From the NCBI RefSeq assembly GCF_003096355.1, contig NZ_QEKI01000015.1, positions 1 to 64,000 on the forward strand: DNA of 64,000 nucleotides. The letters are read 5' to 3'. Below are positions 36,805-45,139 of this stretch, one piece after another. Numbering within the stretch: position 1 is the stretch's first letter; the number at the start of each line of letters is the position of its first letter. This DNA is from Pontibacter virosus (GTDB lineage Bacteria > Bacteroidota > Bacteroidia > Cytophagales > Hymenobacteraceae). The position numbers and the translations under genes are program-made. The notes under the pieces are model-generated. The model was not told where the DNA came from and did no database searches. It was given only the letters and a program-made list of their open reading frames with translations.

Positions 36805-37857
36805 TCAGATTAAGACTTCTTGTGTACTTGATTGTGATGGGACAGTGCTGGCGTCCAATACGACTTCGAGCCCGCTTTGCTTGATAGACTTGTTAGAGGC
36901 CTCCAGAATGCGCACCACATCCAAGCCCAAATGGCAGGAGGATTTAGGTTGCTTTTTCTCCTGTATACTGCTGATGAAGTCATTAGCCATGACGAGGAGC
37001 GCTTCCGTTGTGGCAAGCTTAGGTACATGTATATCACCTGTTCGGTAGTCTACCAACACCCGCTTTTTTTCCTCATCATTTGAGTAGCTGTAGCCCGTGT
37101 CGTATATTTTAATCTTCTCCGTAGGCTCCAAATCATTGTACAGAATCATTTTCTGGTCTCCGCCCACTAGCATCATCCTTACTTTCACAGGGCTGGTCCA
37201 AGAACAGTTGAAGTGGGCGATGAATCCGGAAGCATAATTTACAGTGAGATAGGCAATGTTCTCAATGTTGTTGTTCGTGTGGGTGATACCTGTTGCATTC
37301 ACACTGTAGGGGCGCTCATCCACTATGTAGTTCAGGATGGAGATATCATGCGGGGCAAGGTCCCATAGCACATTGATATCTGATTGGAACAAACCCAAAT
37401 TGATACGGGTTGAATCCAAATACTTTATATTTCCCAATTCCTGGCTTTCTACTAACTGTCTCATTTTTTGTACTGCACCTGTATACAGAAAAGTATGGTC
37501 CACCATAAGAAGCACCCTTTTCTGCTCTGCCAGGTTTATCAGCAATCCGGCCTCTTCAGTGGAGGATGTCATTGGCTTCTCGATAAGCACATGCTTTCCC
37601 TCTGCCAGTGCTTTCCAGGCCAAGGTAAAGTGCGTTGATACAGGAGTTGCAATAATCACAGCGTCAATACCTGGGTCGTAGATGATGTCTTCTGCGTCTC
37701 GTACTCCCTTTATAGTAGGATATACTTTTCCCAGTTGTTGCAACCGCTCCGGGCGTGAGTCTGCCACAGCCTTTACGCAGCAATCCTCCGCAGCGAAAAA
37801 GTTTCTTACCAGGTTGGGCCCCCAGTACCCATAACCGATGATGCCTACATTTACCAT
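36805..37857 (-). CDS. WbpB/WlbA-like Gfo/Idh/MocA oxidoreductase
   Basis: A 350-residue NAD(P)-dependent oxidoreductase. The NAD motif GIIGYGYWGPNLVRNF is at the start, the conserved EKP of the family is in HVLIEKPMTSSTEEAG, and LLMVDHTFLYTGAVQKMRQL follows. WLWDLAPHDISI-type sequence (here VLWDLAPHDISILNY) is typical of the UDP-GlcNAcA 3-dehydrogenase group (WbpB/WlbA). It would produce the 3-keto sugar for the WbpE-like transaminase. It is the first gene of the seven-gene operon. The enzyme that would make UDP-GlcNAc uronic acid (WbpA-like) is not in the window. Confidence 0.87.
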   Translation of the reverse strand: MVNVGIIGYGYWGPNLVRNFFAAEDCCVKAVADSRPERLQQLGKVYPTIKGVRDAEDIIYDPGIDAVIIATPVSTHFTLAWKALAEGKHVLIEKPMTSSTEEAGLLINLAEQKRVLLMVDHTFLYTGAVQKMRQLVESQELGNIKYLDSTRINLGLFQSDINVLWDLAPHDISILNYIVDERPYSVNATGITHTNNNIENIAYLTVNYASGFIAHFNCSWTSPVKVRMMLVGGDQKMILYNDLEPTEKIKIYDTGYSYSNDEEKKRVLVDYRTGDIHVPKLATTEALLVMANDFISSIQEKKQPKSSCHLGLDVVRILEASNKSIKQSGLEVVLDASTVPSQSSTQEVLI

Positions 37858-38541
37858 AGCTTTGCTGTTTGAGTGATTATCAAAATTGCACTTAAATGTT
37901 TTTCAATCACCTTGGCACTTAATTATTTGAGTCAACTAATGTTCTAGGATTAAAGAATCAATATGCTTGTTGCTATCTTAAAAAGAAACACCAAATTTGT
38001 TAATGCATAAAATACAGTAACCCTAAAACTAATGCAGGCACCCACCTGCCGTAAAGCTTCCATGGAATATAGACAGCCACAGGCTAATGTATTTCCAAGG
38101 TACTGAATGCAGAGATGACGAATGTTTGTTGTTATAATAGCTTCTGTCAAAAGCTTTTAGAAAAGGGTTGTAGACACCTTATACGAATTTATTTAAACAA
38201 AAATTACTTAAGTTAAATAAAGGCAGTTCTTAAAAGGCGAGCGTATATGATTTGTTAGTATAAGTCAAGTAATTATTAGTAAATAAACTTTTGCATCTTC
38301 ATTCAGTATTTTTATCTGAAAATTATTTAATTTTCTCAGTCTATAATCTTGCTATTTCGTAAAATTATTCTAGTAAATATTGTTTTGAACTCATCGCTTC
38401 TTCATAATTATTAGATTAAGAGTGATTTAGAGAATATTTAACTAATCATCTTCTGCCGAATGTCGAATTTGAAATTGCCGAATGTCGAATTTGAAATTTG
38501 AAGCCATCATTTTATTCTGTTACACATAAAATAAAATAGAC
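37858..38541. other. 684-bp AT-rich divergent intergenic region
   Basis: This separates the leftward amino-sugar operon from the rightward sorting-tag/exosortase cassette, so promoters for both directions must lie within it. No credible gene was seen; the 66-codon minus frame at 37950-38150 lacks domain character. The right end holds a 22-bp tandem repeat (listed separately). No clear TAnnTTTG match was found. Confidence 0.45.
38454..38497. repeat. Two perfect tandem copies of a 22-bp unit
   Basis: Units at 38454-38475 and 38476-38497 are identical and begin TGCCGAATGTCGAATTTG. Each unit itself contains two GAAT-type steps (CCGAATGTCGAATTT). They end 44 bp before the start codon of the sorting-tag gene, in the region where a promoter or operator would sit. 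A direct-repeat operator is possible, as is copy-number variation. Confidence 0.8.
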
Positions 38542-38796
38542 ATGCAAAAAATATTAACCAGTACAGTGATTACATTGGTGATTTTCCTGTTTACAGCCAC
38601 TATAGATGTGGTAGCGCAAGGGCGAAACATAGATAGACCAAGCCGCAATGGTGATACCCCGGGCCGAAACAAAGGTGCTACAGGTGTACCTTTAGATGGT
38701 GGTGTGGCTGTATTGCTGACAGCTGGCACGGCTTACGGTATTAAAAAGCTAAGGGACTATCGAAAAAGCAACAGAAGCAATAACCCTTATACTTGA
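38542..38796 (+). CDS. Minimal secreted protein with PID-CTERM-like sorting tag
   Basis: An 84-residue protein made of three parts: a signal peptide (residues 1-25, ending DVVAQ), a short Arg/Asn/Gly-rich linker (RNIDRPSRNGDTPGRNKG), and a C-terminal GVPLDGGVAVLLTAGTAYGI helix followed by the basic KKLRDYRKSNR. The PLDGG motif, hydrophobic helix and basic tail are what I recall for the small Bacteroidota sorting region called PID-CTERM. It is 43 bp upstream of an exosortase gene, exactly where a cognate substrate is expected. Almost nothing remains besides the tag, so its mature product would be a very short peptide. Assignment to the named family is from memory. Confidence 0.72.
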   Translation: MQKILTSTVITLVIFLFTATIDVVAQGRNIDRPSRNGDTPGRNKGATGVPLDGGVAVLLTAGTAYGIKKLRDYRKSNRSNNPYT

Positions 38797-38839
38797 TTAG
38801 CTATTGCTCTTATTATAACATTCTTAGCTGCTATCGCCT

Positions 38840-39376
38840 ATGAGAGAGCATGGTATAGTTTTGAGGTTTTTAATCTTCTCACTGAGCCTTTGCATTGTGT
38901 GGTTTCTTGTGTATGATTTTTGGCTGAGCCTACTAGACAATTGGTTAAGCCTGAAAATTGTGCACTCAACAGTGCACTTTCTGAGCTTTATTGGATATAA
39001 TGCTGACGCAAACGGTATTATGGTGCAGATAGATGGCGCAGACACTGTTTTTGTTTATCATGCTTGCAATGGGATGGTGCTGATGGCTCTTTTTACAGGC
39101 TTCATTGTTGCTTTTCCAGGTCCTATCATTAAAAAGCTATTTTTCATCCCTATTGGTCTATTACTAATTTATATCCTGAATATATTACGTGTGTCTGCTT
39201 TGGCTCTAAATGCACATCACTTTAGTTATACAGTAGACTTCAACCACAAATACACTTTTACAATAATTGTGTACGCGGCTATTTTTGTTTTATGGATGAT
39301 TTGGGTTAAAAGATATTCCGGAGTAGGAAAACATGTTAAGGCGCAAAATCCTAAGTCCCAAGCAACAAGTTATTAA
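38840..39376 (+). CDS. Exosortase-family protein (Bacteroidota type)
   Basis: A 178-residue membrane protein with about five to six helices. The three catalytic positions of exosortases are present: Cys76 in VYHACNGMVLM, Arg117 in LNILRVSALAL and His136 in DFNHKYTF. The length fits the short bacteroidete exosortases (XrtF/XrtX-like) rather than the long proteobacterial EpsH. It would cleave the sorting tag of secreted substrates at the outer face of the inner membrane, probably coupling them to an envelope glycan. It is followed, with a 44-bp overlap, by a membrane protein that is likely its partner. The start MREHGIVLRF is uncertain by a few codons. Confidence 0.85.
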   Translation: MREHGIVLRFLIFSLSLCIVWFLVYDFWLSLLDNWLSLKIVHSTVHFLSFIGYNADANGIMVQIDGADTVFVYHACNGMVLMALFTGFIVAFPGPIIKKLFFIPIGLLLIYILNILRVSALALNAHHFSYTVDFNHKYTFTIIVYAAIFVLWMIWVKRYSGVGKHVKAQNPKSQATSY

Positions 39377-39815
39377 ATGGAAATGGACTATCCTTCTTAG
39401 TCTTATCACTATGTTGGTTTTGATAGGTCACCAGGAAGAATCTGTAAAAGGGTATTTTGCTTTTATTTTGGATGAATTATCTAAAACCTCTTTTCAAAAT
39501 AAGGGGGCATACCTTGATTTAAAATATTTTGAGGTAAGCAGCAGAGCTTTGACAATGATTTATAGAATTCTTTATTGTACCATATGTTTACTAATAATAC
39601 ATTACTATTTTGGGGCTTCTAAAATCACTAAAATTGCTATTCTGCTTTATTTATTTCTTTTTGTATTGACTTTAGGAATGTATGTGTGCGCTGAGCAATC
39701 AGAGTTGTCTCAACTCCACACGGTTGCTTTTAGAATTGATACACTGCTCGTATCTCCTATGCCAATAATTATATTAATTCCTGCCCTTAGTCTGATTCCA
39801 GCAGTAAAAGAATAA
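39333..39815 (+). CDS. Exosortase-associated small membrane protein
   Basis: A 160-residue membrane protein: an N-terminal helix (WTILLSLITMLVLIGHQEES), a periplasmic segment of about 45 residues, and three further helices (ALTMIYRILYCTICLLIIHY, IAILLYLFLFVLTLGMYVCA, PMPIIILIPALSLIP). Proteins of this size and topology accompany bacteroidete exosortases and are annotated only as system-associated. The 44-bp overlap with the exosortase gene strongly suggests a linked function. No catalytic motif is visible. The family name is from memory and should be tested. Confidence 0.68.
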   Translation: MLRRKILSPKQQVIKWKWTILLSLITMLVLIGHQEESVKGYFAFILDELSKTSFQNKGAYLDLKYFEVSSRALTMIYRILYCTICLLIIHYYFGASKITKIAILLYLFLFVLTLGMYVCAEQSELSQLHTVAFRIDTLLVSPMPIIILIPALSLIPAVKE

Positions 39816-40066
39816 TATAAAATAAAACGGATCATTTTCTCTTCTGAATTTATTAATAATTAGAATAAATAAACTTCTACCATCAATTCTGTGCCATTCA
39901 CTAAAGTTAACTAAATATAGTAATCTTTTAAGATTTTTAATGGTATATTTTTTATAAGATAGTTTAAATAATTTCATTTCTATCAAATTTAATATATTCA
40001 ATATACCAAATAATATTTGCTTTATTATATTAAATTATATTTTGAATTAATTTAGTTTAATATCTT

Positions 40067-41458
40067 ATGTCACATAAATACTCTACCTTATTTAGCTGGA
40101 TTAATGTAACACTTGACTATTTTATCATAAATGGTACTCTATACCTATCATTTATAATATCTGAACGCAGTTTTGCTTGGGGAGAGGTATATGACTATAA
40201 ATTAACTTTGCTGCTTTTAAACTTTTGTTGGTTCTACTGCTCACATGTTTTTAATATTTACAGTCAGATACTAAAACGAGAGGCTGTTCCTATAATGAGA
40301 GCTAATGTTGGAGCGCTATGTTTATTTATGATATTAGCTATACTTATAAAGTTTATTCTGCCTCAGCTATATATTCCACCAACTCCATTTATTTATTATT
40401 TTATCCTTTTACCAATTCTGATCCTTTCCTTGAGATTTGCATTCTTATTATTAAGAAAGTATAGAAGAAAATCTTGGCTAGGTTCTAATAATATTGCTAT
40501 TGTTGGTGCTAGCTTAGCGGGAAAAGATCTCTATAACTACATTACTATCAACAATCAACTAGATTATAACGTCGTTGGAATTTTTGATGATAATCCATCT
40601 AACGTCCCTCCTCATATAAACTACTTAGGAAAAATAGATGACTGTATAAGCTATGCTGAGTCTAATGGTATAAGTGAAATTTACTGCGCATTACCATATA
40701 ACCAAAGCAACAAGATAGAATCACTAATGCAAGAGGCAGACGCGCATATGATTCTTTTTAGATTAGTGCCAGATCTTAAAGGTACAATCCATCATAATTT
40801 CTTGGTGGAGTTGTTCGGTTACGTACCTATCCTTAAGCTCAGACAAGAACCTTTGGAAAGTAAGGCCAATGAAATTCTTAAAAGAGGCTTTGATATCTTC
40901 TTTTCATTACTTGTCATAGTTTTAATTTTGAGTTGGCTTATACCTCTTATGGCTTTGATTATTAAACTTGAATCTAAGGGACCAGTGTTTTTTAAGCAAC
41001 AACGCTCAGGTAAAAGGAATAAGGTATTTTATTGTCTCAAGTTTAGGAGCATGAAGGTCAATTTAGATTGTGATACATTACAGACGTGCAAGGGAGACCA
41101 AAGGATTACCCGAGTTGGTAAATTTATCAGGAAAACAAGTATTGACGAATTACCACAGTTTATCAATGTCTTTATGGGAGATATGTCTGTGGTCGGTCCT
41201 CGTCCCCATATGCTTAAGCACACACAAGATTACTCTAAAGTGATTGATAATTATATGGTTCGGCATTTCCTTACTCCCGGCATCACAGGTTGGGCACAAG
41301 TAAATGGGTATAGGGGCGAAACGAAAGAGACTATAGCTATGCTTAATCGTGTACAAGCTGATTTATGGTATCTAGAACATTGGTCCATTCTGCTCGATCT
41401 GAAAATTATCTTCCTTACAATTTGGCAGGGCTTTAGGTATAATGACAAGGCTTATTAA
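40067..41458 (+). CDS. WcaJ-like undecaprenyl-phosphate sugar phosphotransferase
   Basis: A 463-residue initiating transferase. About five N-terminal helices (residues 10-130) precede a Rossmann-like middle domain (IAIVGASLAGKDLYNYITI, GIFDDNPSNVPPHINYLGKI). The C-terminal bacterial sugar transferase domain carries KRGFDIFFSLLVIVLIL, GPVFFKQQRSGKRNKVFYCL with KFRSMK, TSIDELPQFINVFMGDMSVV with GPRPH, and PGITGWAQVNGYRG. It transfers a hexose-1-phosphate to undecaprenyl phosphate and so starts the repeat unit assembled by the leftward genes. It is 251 bp downstream of the exosortase partner and may share transcription with it. Confidence 0.9.
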   Translation: MSHKYSTLFSWINVTLDYFIINGTLYLSFIISERSFAWGEVYDYKLTLLLLNFCWFYCSHVFNIYSQILKREAVPIMRANVGALCLFMILAILIKFILPQLYIPPTPFIYYFILLPILILSLRFAFLLLRKYRRKSWLGSNNIAIVGASLAGKDLYNYITINNQLDYNVVGIFDDNPSNVPPHINYLGKIDDCISYAESNGISEIYCALPYNQSNKIESLMQEADAHMILFRLVPDLKGTIHHNFLVELFGYVPILKLRQEPLESKANEILKRGFDIFFSLLVIVLILSWLIPLMALIIKLESKGPVFFKQQRSGKRNKVFYCLKFRSMKVNLDCDTLQTCKGDQRITRVGKFIRKTSIDELPQFINVFMGDMSVVGPRPHMLKHTQDYSKVIDNYMVRHFLTPGITGWAQVNGYRGETKETIAMLNRVQADLWYLEHWSILLDLKIIFLTIWQGFRYNDKAY

Positions 41459-41726
41459 TAATAGTTAAACTCATCATTCTTATTCAAGTTTTTAAGGCTG
41501 TTTTGCTCTAATGTCTAAACGACTATTGAAGCAAATACAGCTTTTTTATTTTAAGCTGAAAGCCAGTATTTTATAGCCAACGGTAGCGCTATTCAAAAAA
41601 AATATGAGAAATTTATTTTTGCTTAGGCAACCTCCGGACGAGTATCCACATCTAAGAGGTAAAGAGCAGCAAAACAGCTCAGAAAAGGCCAGATAAGCGA
41701 CATCATTTGATAAAATTTTACCCAGC

Positions 41727-42260
41727 GTGACGGAACAGGAGTTAATAGCAGGTTGCCAAAAGGCCGAAAGTAAAGCGCAGAAATGCCTTTACGAGCGCTT
41801 TGCCTCGCCGATGTACGGTGTGTGCCTGCGTTACCTCAAAAACCAGATGGATGCTGAGGAGGCTTTACTCAATGGGTTTATGAAGGTATACCAAAACATA
41901 GACAAGTTTGAAGGCAAGGGCAGCTTCGAGGGTTGGGTAAGACGCATCATGGTGAATGAAGCGTTGGGGTTTTTGAGAAAGAAAGAGTCGCTATACCTGT
42001 CGATAGAAGACGACCACGTACAGGTGGCGGGTAGCATGGGAGCCGACCACGATCTGGCAGAAGGCGAATTGCTGGAGCTTTTGCGCACTTTACCTGCCGG
42101 CTACAGGGCAGTTTTTAACCTGTATGCAATTGAGGGATATTCTCACAAAGAAATAGCCGATATGCTGAATATCACGGAAGGCACTTCGAAATCGCAGTTA
42201 AGCAAAGCACGCGCCATGCTGCAACGAAGACTGACCGGACAGGAAGCAGTCGCTAGCTAA
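41727..42260 (+). CDS. ECF-type RNA polymerase sigma factor
   Basis: A 177-residue sigma-70 family protein with a GTG start. Region 2 covers ~10-75 (CLYERFASPMYGVCLRYLKN, DAEEALLNGFMKVYQNIDKF, GSFEGWVRRIMVNEALGFLR). Region 4 covers ~115-165 (LRTLPAGYRAVFNLYAIEGY with SHKEIADMLNITEGTSKSQL as the helix-turn-helix). It would direct transcription of envelope-type genes. The next two genes are a single-pass membrane protein and a beta-barrel, a common arrangement in this phylum. Its anti-sigma factor is likely the gene just downstream. Confidence 0.9.
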   Translation: MTEQELIAGCQKAESKAQKCLYERFASPMYGVCLRYLKNQMDAEEALLNGFMKVYQNIDKFEGKGSFEGWVRRIMVNEALGFLRKKESLYLSIEDDHVQVAGSMGADHDLAEGELLELLRTLPAGYRAVFNLYAIEGYSHKEIADMLNITEGTSKSQLSKARAMLQRRLTGQEAVAS

Positions 42261-42281
42261 AAATAATAAGGAGGTTCAGTT

Positions 42282-43166
42282 ATGAAACCAGAAGACATAG
42301 ACAAGCTATTCAAGGAGCGTTTGGGACCTTCGTCACCGACACCTCATGCCGACCTTTGGAACAGACTGCAGGACCGGATAGAAACTGAAATGCCTGCCGC
42401 CAACAAAGGCGAATCGAAGCCGCGAGGGTTTATGTGGCTCTCCTACTCTATCGCGGCCGCCATTGCGCTGTTACTCTCCGTGGGCATCGTATTTTACAAC
42501 GTGCAGAACGGCTCTGTGCCAGTTGACAGAGACGGCTTGGCCGATGTAAACGGTTTGAAGCCAGAGCAGCCTCTCGTTATACCTGAGCCAGTTATGGCCG
42601 ATGCGCAACTAGCACAAGTAACTGAAGAACCTGTGACTTCGCCATCAGATGTTAAAGAAGTGGTTGAGCCTGCTACACCTTCCACAACTACTACCCCAGC
42701 AACCACGCAGGCAGAAATGGTTAAGAAGCAAATGATCGCCAAAGCAGAAACCAGAGCGGATGTGAAAAAGGCCAGCCTGAAAAACAGTACAAGAAATTCG
42801 GTGTCTGCTCAACAGTTGGCAGCACAGGTAGAGCAGCCGGCTACACCTGACGCACCTCAGAAAGTCGAAATTGGTAACACAGGAGAAACTGCTCCGGCTA
42901 CTTTCGCTGCTAACACCGTGGATTTGAACGCCCAACCGGTAGAAATTATAATAAAACGAGCCGTCGCTGTGCAAGAAGTGGAATCAGAAGTAGAGCTTAG
43001 CGGCTTTGAAAAGAAGCAAAAACTGGCAAAGAACATTTTTAAGCAGGTGCGGAACCTGTCTAACGGAGAACGGGTGGAGTTGTCTGAGCTCGGTATCAAC
43101 GCAGACAGAATTGCACTTGAAACACAAATTGGAAAACAGAAAATATCAAAAGTCATTCAACTCTAA
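42282..43166 (+). CDS. Single-pass membrane protein, probable anti-sigma-like regulator
   Basis: A 294-residue protein of unrecognised family. The first ~50 residues are cytoplasmic and polar (MKPEDIDKLFKERLGPSSPT, DLWNRLQDRIETEM), as in bacteroidete anti-sigma proteins. One membrane helix at 51-73 (MWLSYSIAAAIALLLSVGIV) follows. The periplasmic part is Ala/Pro/Thr/Glu-rich low complexity, with a more conserved end (EKKQKLAKNIFKQVRNLSNG and RVELSELGINADRIALETQI). An AAGGAGG-like ribosome site (42269-42275) precedes the start. Position 21 bp after the sigma gene and topology support, but do not prove, an anti-sigma role. Confidence 0.7.
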   Translation: MKPEDIDKLFKERLGPSSPTPHADLWNRLQDRIETEMPAANKGESKPRGFMWLSYSIAAAIALLLSVGIVFYNVQNGSVPVDRDGLADVNGLKPEQPLVIPEPVMADAQLAQVTEEPVTSPSDVKEVVEPATPSTTTTPATTQAEMVKKQMIAKAETRADVKKASLKNSTRNSVSAQQLAAQVEQPATPDAPQKVEIGNTGETAPATFAANTVDLNAQPVEIIIKRAVAVQEVESEVELSGFEKKQKLAKNIFKQVRNLSNGERVELSELGINADRIALETQIGKQKISKVIQL

Positions 43167-43178
43167 TCTTTTAAAACC

Positions 43179-44306
43179 ATGAAAAAGATACTACTTCTCG
43201 TAACAGCCATCATCTTGGCTGCAGCCACCGGTGCGTCTGCCAAAGACGGACAAACCATAGGCGAGCGACTCGGCCAGCAGGACACGATCGTTGTGAAAAT
43301 GGCCAATGGCGCTAAAATGGTGCTATACCTGCAGAACATGGAGCAGCTCAAGGCTTTCGAAAATTATAGCCTCGACTCCCTGATGCGCGTTCTGAATAAG
43401 TACGTAGACCAGGTAGACCGTATGGACGGCGCTAACAAGGAACTGAAGTCGCAGGAAACGACGGTTGTGTTTGGCAAGGATGATGATAACCCTGAGACGG
43501 TCACCATTACCGTACAGGAGACTGATCAAGATGGTAAGGTAACGAAAGAAAAGCACCAGATCCGCATCAATAAAAACATCAAGATTGACGTAGAAATTGA
43601 AGAAAAGGACGGCAACACCAAAGTAGACGTAAATGTGCCGAACCGGGCCGAACGTGACAGCATACGCACCAGCGACGTGAAAAAGTCGTACAAGGCCACC
43701 CGTTTCAACTTTGACGTAGACCTGGGCCTTAACAATTTCCTGAATACGGAAAGCCAGCAAGTTCCTGACCTGAAGCCGCTCGGATCCCGCTACGTAAGCC
43801 TAAACTGGCACCTTAAATCGCAAATTGGGGGTCGCAAAAGCCCGCTACACCTGGTGTCAGGTTTGGAGTTCGCCTTCAACAACTATATGTTTGATCGCAA
43901 CTTTGTCATCGAAGAGGATGTAGACGATGTGACTTTTTTCCGCCGCGAACCGGAAACCAATTACGATAAGTCTAAGCTGACGCATTCATCGGTAAATATT
44001 CCGCTTATGCCGATGCTGCAATTCAAGCGCCAGAACGGCAAGGAAGGATTTAAGATTGCAGCCGGCCCGTTTGTAGGCTATCGCCTGGGCGGGCATTCCA
44101 AGCTGAAGTATGAAGACAGCGGCAAGACCCAAAAAGAAAAAATACGCAGCAGCTACAACCTGAGTGATTTTCAGTATGGCCTGACCGGCGTGGTAGGCTA
44201 CGGCAACCTGGACCTGTTTGTGAAATACAACATGAACGACCTGTTCAAAGACAATCGTGGCCCGGATGCCAACGTGATCAGCTTTGGTTTAAGACTACTT
44301 AATTAA
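43179..44306 (+). CDS. PorT/OMP_b-brl-type outer-membrane protein with acidic N-terminal region
   Basis: A 375-residue secreted protein. The signal peptide is residues 1-~21 (MKKILLLVTAIILAAATGASA). Residues ~30-170 form a soluble region with charged beta-rich sequence (TIVVKMANGAKMVLYLQNME, TEVT-like KEKHQIRINKNIKIDVEIEE). Residues ~175-375 are a barrel: FNFDVDLGLNNFLNTES, YVSLNWHLKSQIG, LVSGLEFAFNNYMFDRNF, FKIAAGPFVGYRLGG and the closing NVISFGLRLLN. It is 12 bp after the preceding gene and shares the ECF operon. It may be the target or sensor of that sigma system; function is unknown. Confidence 0.8.
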   Translation: MKKILLLVTAIILAAATGASAKDGQTIGERLGQQDTIVVKMANGAKMVLYLQNMEQLKAFENYSLDSLMRVLNKYVDQVDRMDGANKELKSQETTVVFGKDDDNPETVTITVQETDQDGKVTKEKHQIRINKNIKIDVEIEEKDGNTKVDVNVPNRAERDSIRTSDVKKSYKATRFNFDVDLGLNNFLNTESQQVPDLKPLGSRYVSLNWHLKSQIGGRKSPLHLVSGLEFAFNNYMFDRNFVIEEDVDDVTFFRREPETNYDKSKLTHSSVNIPLMPMLQFKRQNGKEGFKIAAGPFVGYRLGGHSKLKYEDSGKTQKEKIRSSYNLSDFQYGLTGVVGYGNLDLFVKYNMNDLFKDNRGPDANVISFGLRLLN

Positions 44307-44335
44307 GAATCTGTTTGTTAAGTGATTATACTGTT

Positions 44336-44371
44336 AACAGAAGAGGCCTCTAATCGGAGGTCTCTTCTGTT
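44336..44371. terminator. Bidirectional intrinsic terminator
   Basis: A 15-bp stem (44336-44350 with 44357-44371, one G-T mismatch) encloses a 6-base loop, in AACAGAAGAG...CTCTTCTGTT. It lies 29 bp past the barrel gene on the plus strand and at the end of the convergent methyltransferase gene. A short T-run (TTTT at 44370-44373) follows on the plus strand. It can serve both operons. Confidence 0.8.
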
Positions 44372-45124
44372 TTAGATAACTGCATGCCGCATAAAGTTGT
44401 CGATGATGATGGCCGTGGCCGTGGCTACGTTCAGCGACTCTGCCTTGCCGAATGCCGGGATCTTGATCAGGTGGTTTACCTCATTAGCGACTTCCGGGCG
44501 TATGCCGTTGGCTTCGTTTCCCATCACTACTACGCCGTGGGGCTGCAATTGCATGTGGTGCAGGTTCTCACCGTCCAGCGAGGCCCCGTAGATGGGGATA
44601 CCCTCTGGAAGCTCGCGCAACCATTCCCCCAGGTTGAGGTAGTAGGCTTTAACACGGGTAAAGGAACCCATGGTAGCTGAAATGGTTTTGGGGTTGTAAA
44701 AGTCAGCACAGGTTTCGGAACATACGATCGTTTGAATACCGTACCAGTCCGCAATGCGAATGATGGTGCCCAGATTGCCCGGATCACGTATATCGTCGAG
44801 TGCGATCGTAAATTCACCGGGTTTGAACTGTAAATTGGGCAGTTGGCGCATGCGGGCCACAGCCAGTCCGGCATTATTAGTTGAAAAAGTACCCGCCTTT
44901 GTCAAATCCTGTTCCGTAACAAGTTCGTATCGTGTACCTTTGCTTAGCTGGTTACCGTGCTCCTGCAAAAATTCTTCGGTAATGAACAGGTGCTGTAGCT
45001 CAAAGTCTGAATGCAGCAACTCCAGTACACTTTTGGCACCCTCCACCACAAAGGCTTGGTGTTGGTTGCGGTATTTTTTTACTTGCAGGGCATTAACGTA
45101 CTTTACAATTGCTTTCGACAACAT
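44372..45124 (-). CDS. TrmH/SpoU-type RNA 2'-O-methyltransferase
   Basis: A 250-residue SPOUT methyltransferase. An N-terminal substrate-binding domain (KAIVKYVNALQVKKYRNQHQ, FVVEGAKSVLELLHSDFELQ) is followed by motif 1 FTIALDDIRDPGNLGTIIRI, then PKTISATMGSFTRVKAYYLN, HGVVVMGNEANGIRPEV and FGKAESLNVATATAIIIDNF. These are the three SpoU knot motifs binding S-adenosylmethionine. It methylates ribose in tRNA or rRNA; the exact site is unknown. It is a stand-alone gene, divergent from the TamA-like gene 15 bp away. Confidence 0.9.
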   Translation of the reverse strand: MLSKAIVKYVNALQVKKYRNQHQAFVVEGAKSVLELLHSDFELQHLFITEEFLQEHGNQLSKGTRYELVTEQDLTKAGTFSTNNAGLAVARMRQLPNLQFKPGEFTIALDDIRDPGNLGTIIRIADWYGIQTIVCSETCADFYNPKTISATMGSFTRVKAYYLNLGEWLRELPEGIPIYGASLDGENLHHMQLQPHGVVVMGNEANGIRPEVANEVNHLIKIPAFGKAESLNVATATAIIIDNFMRHAVI

Positions 45125-45139
45125 AGAGCAGAGAATCGT

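Noticed and set aside
37950-38150. 66-codon minus-strand frame in the divergent intergenic region
   Set aside because: No domain, no ribosome site, and composition like the surrounding AT-rich spacer.
41459-41726. CAGCTT/AAGCTG hairpin near 41538 after the WcaJ-like gene as terminator
   Set aside because: The six-base stem is weak and the T-run lies inside the loop rather than after the stem.
45011-45139. Upstream extension of the TamA-like gene
   Set aside because: It overlaps the methyltransferase gene completely and would bury the lipoprotein signal at residue ~44.
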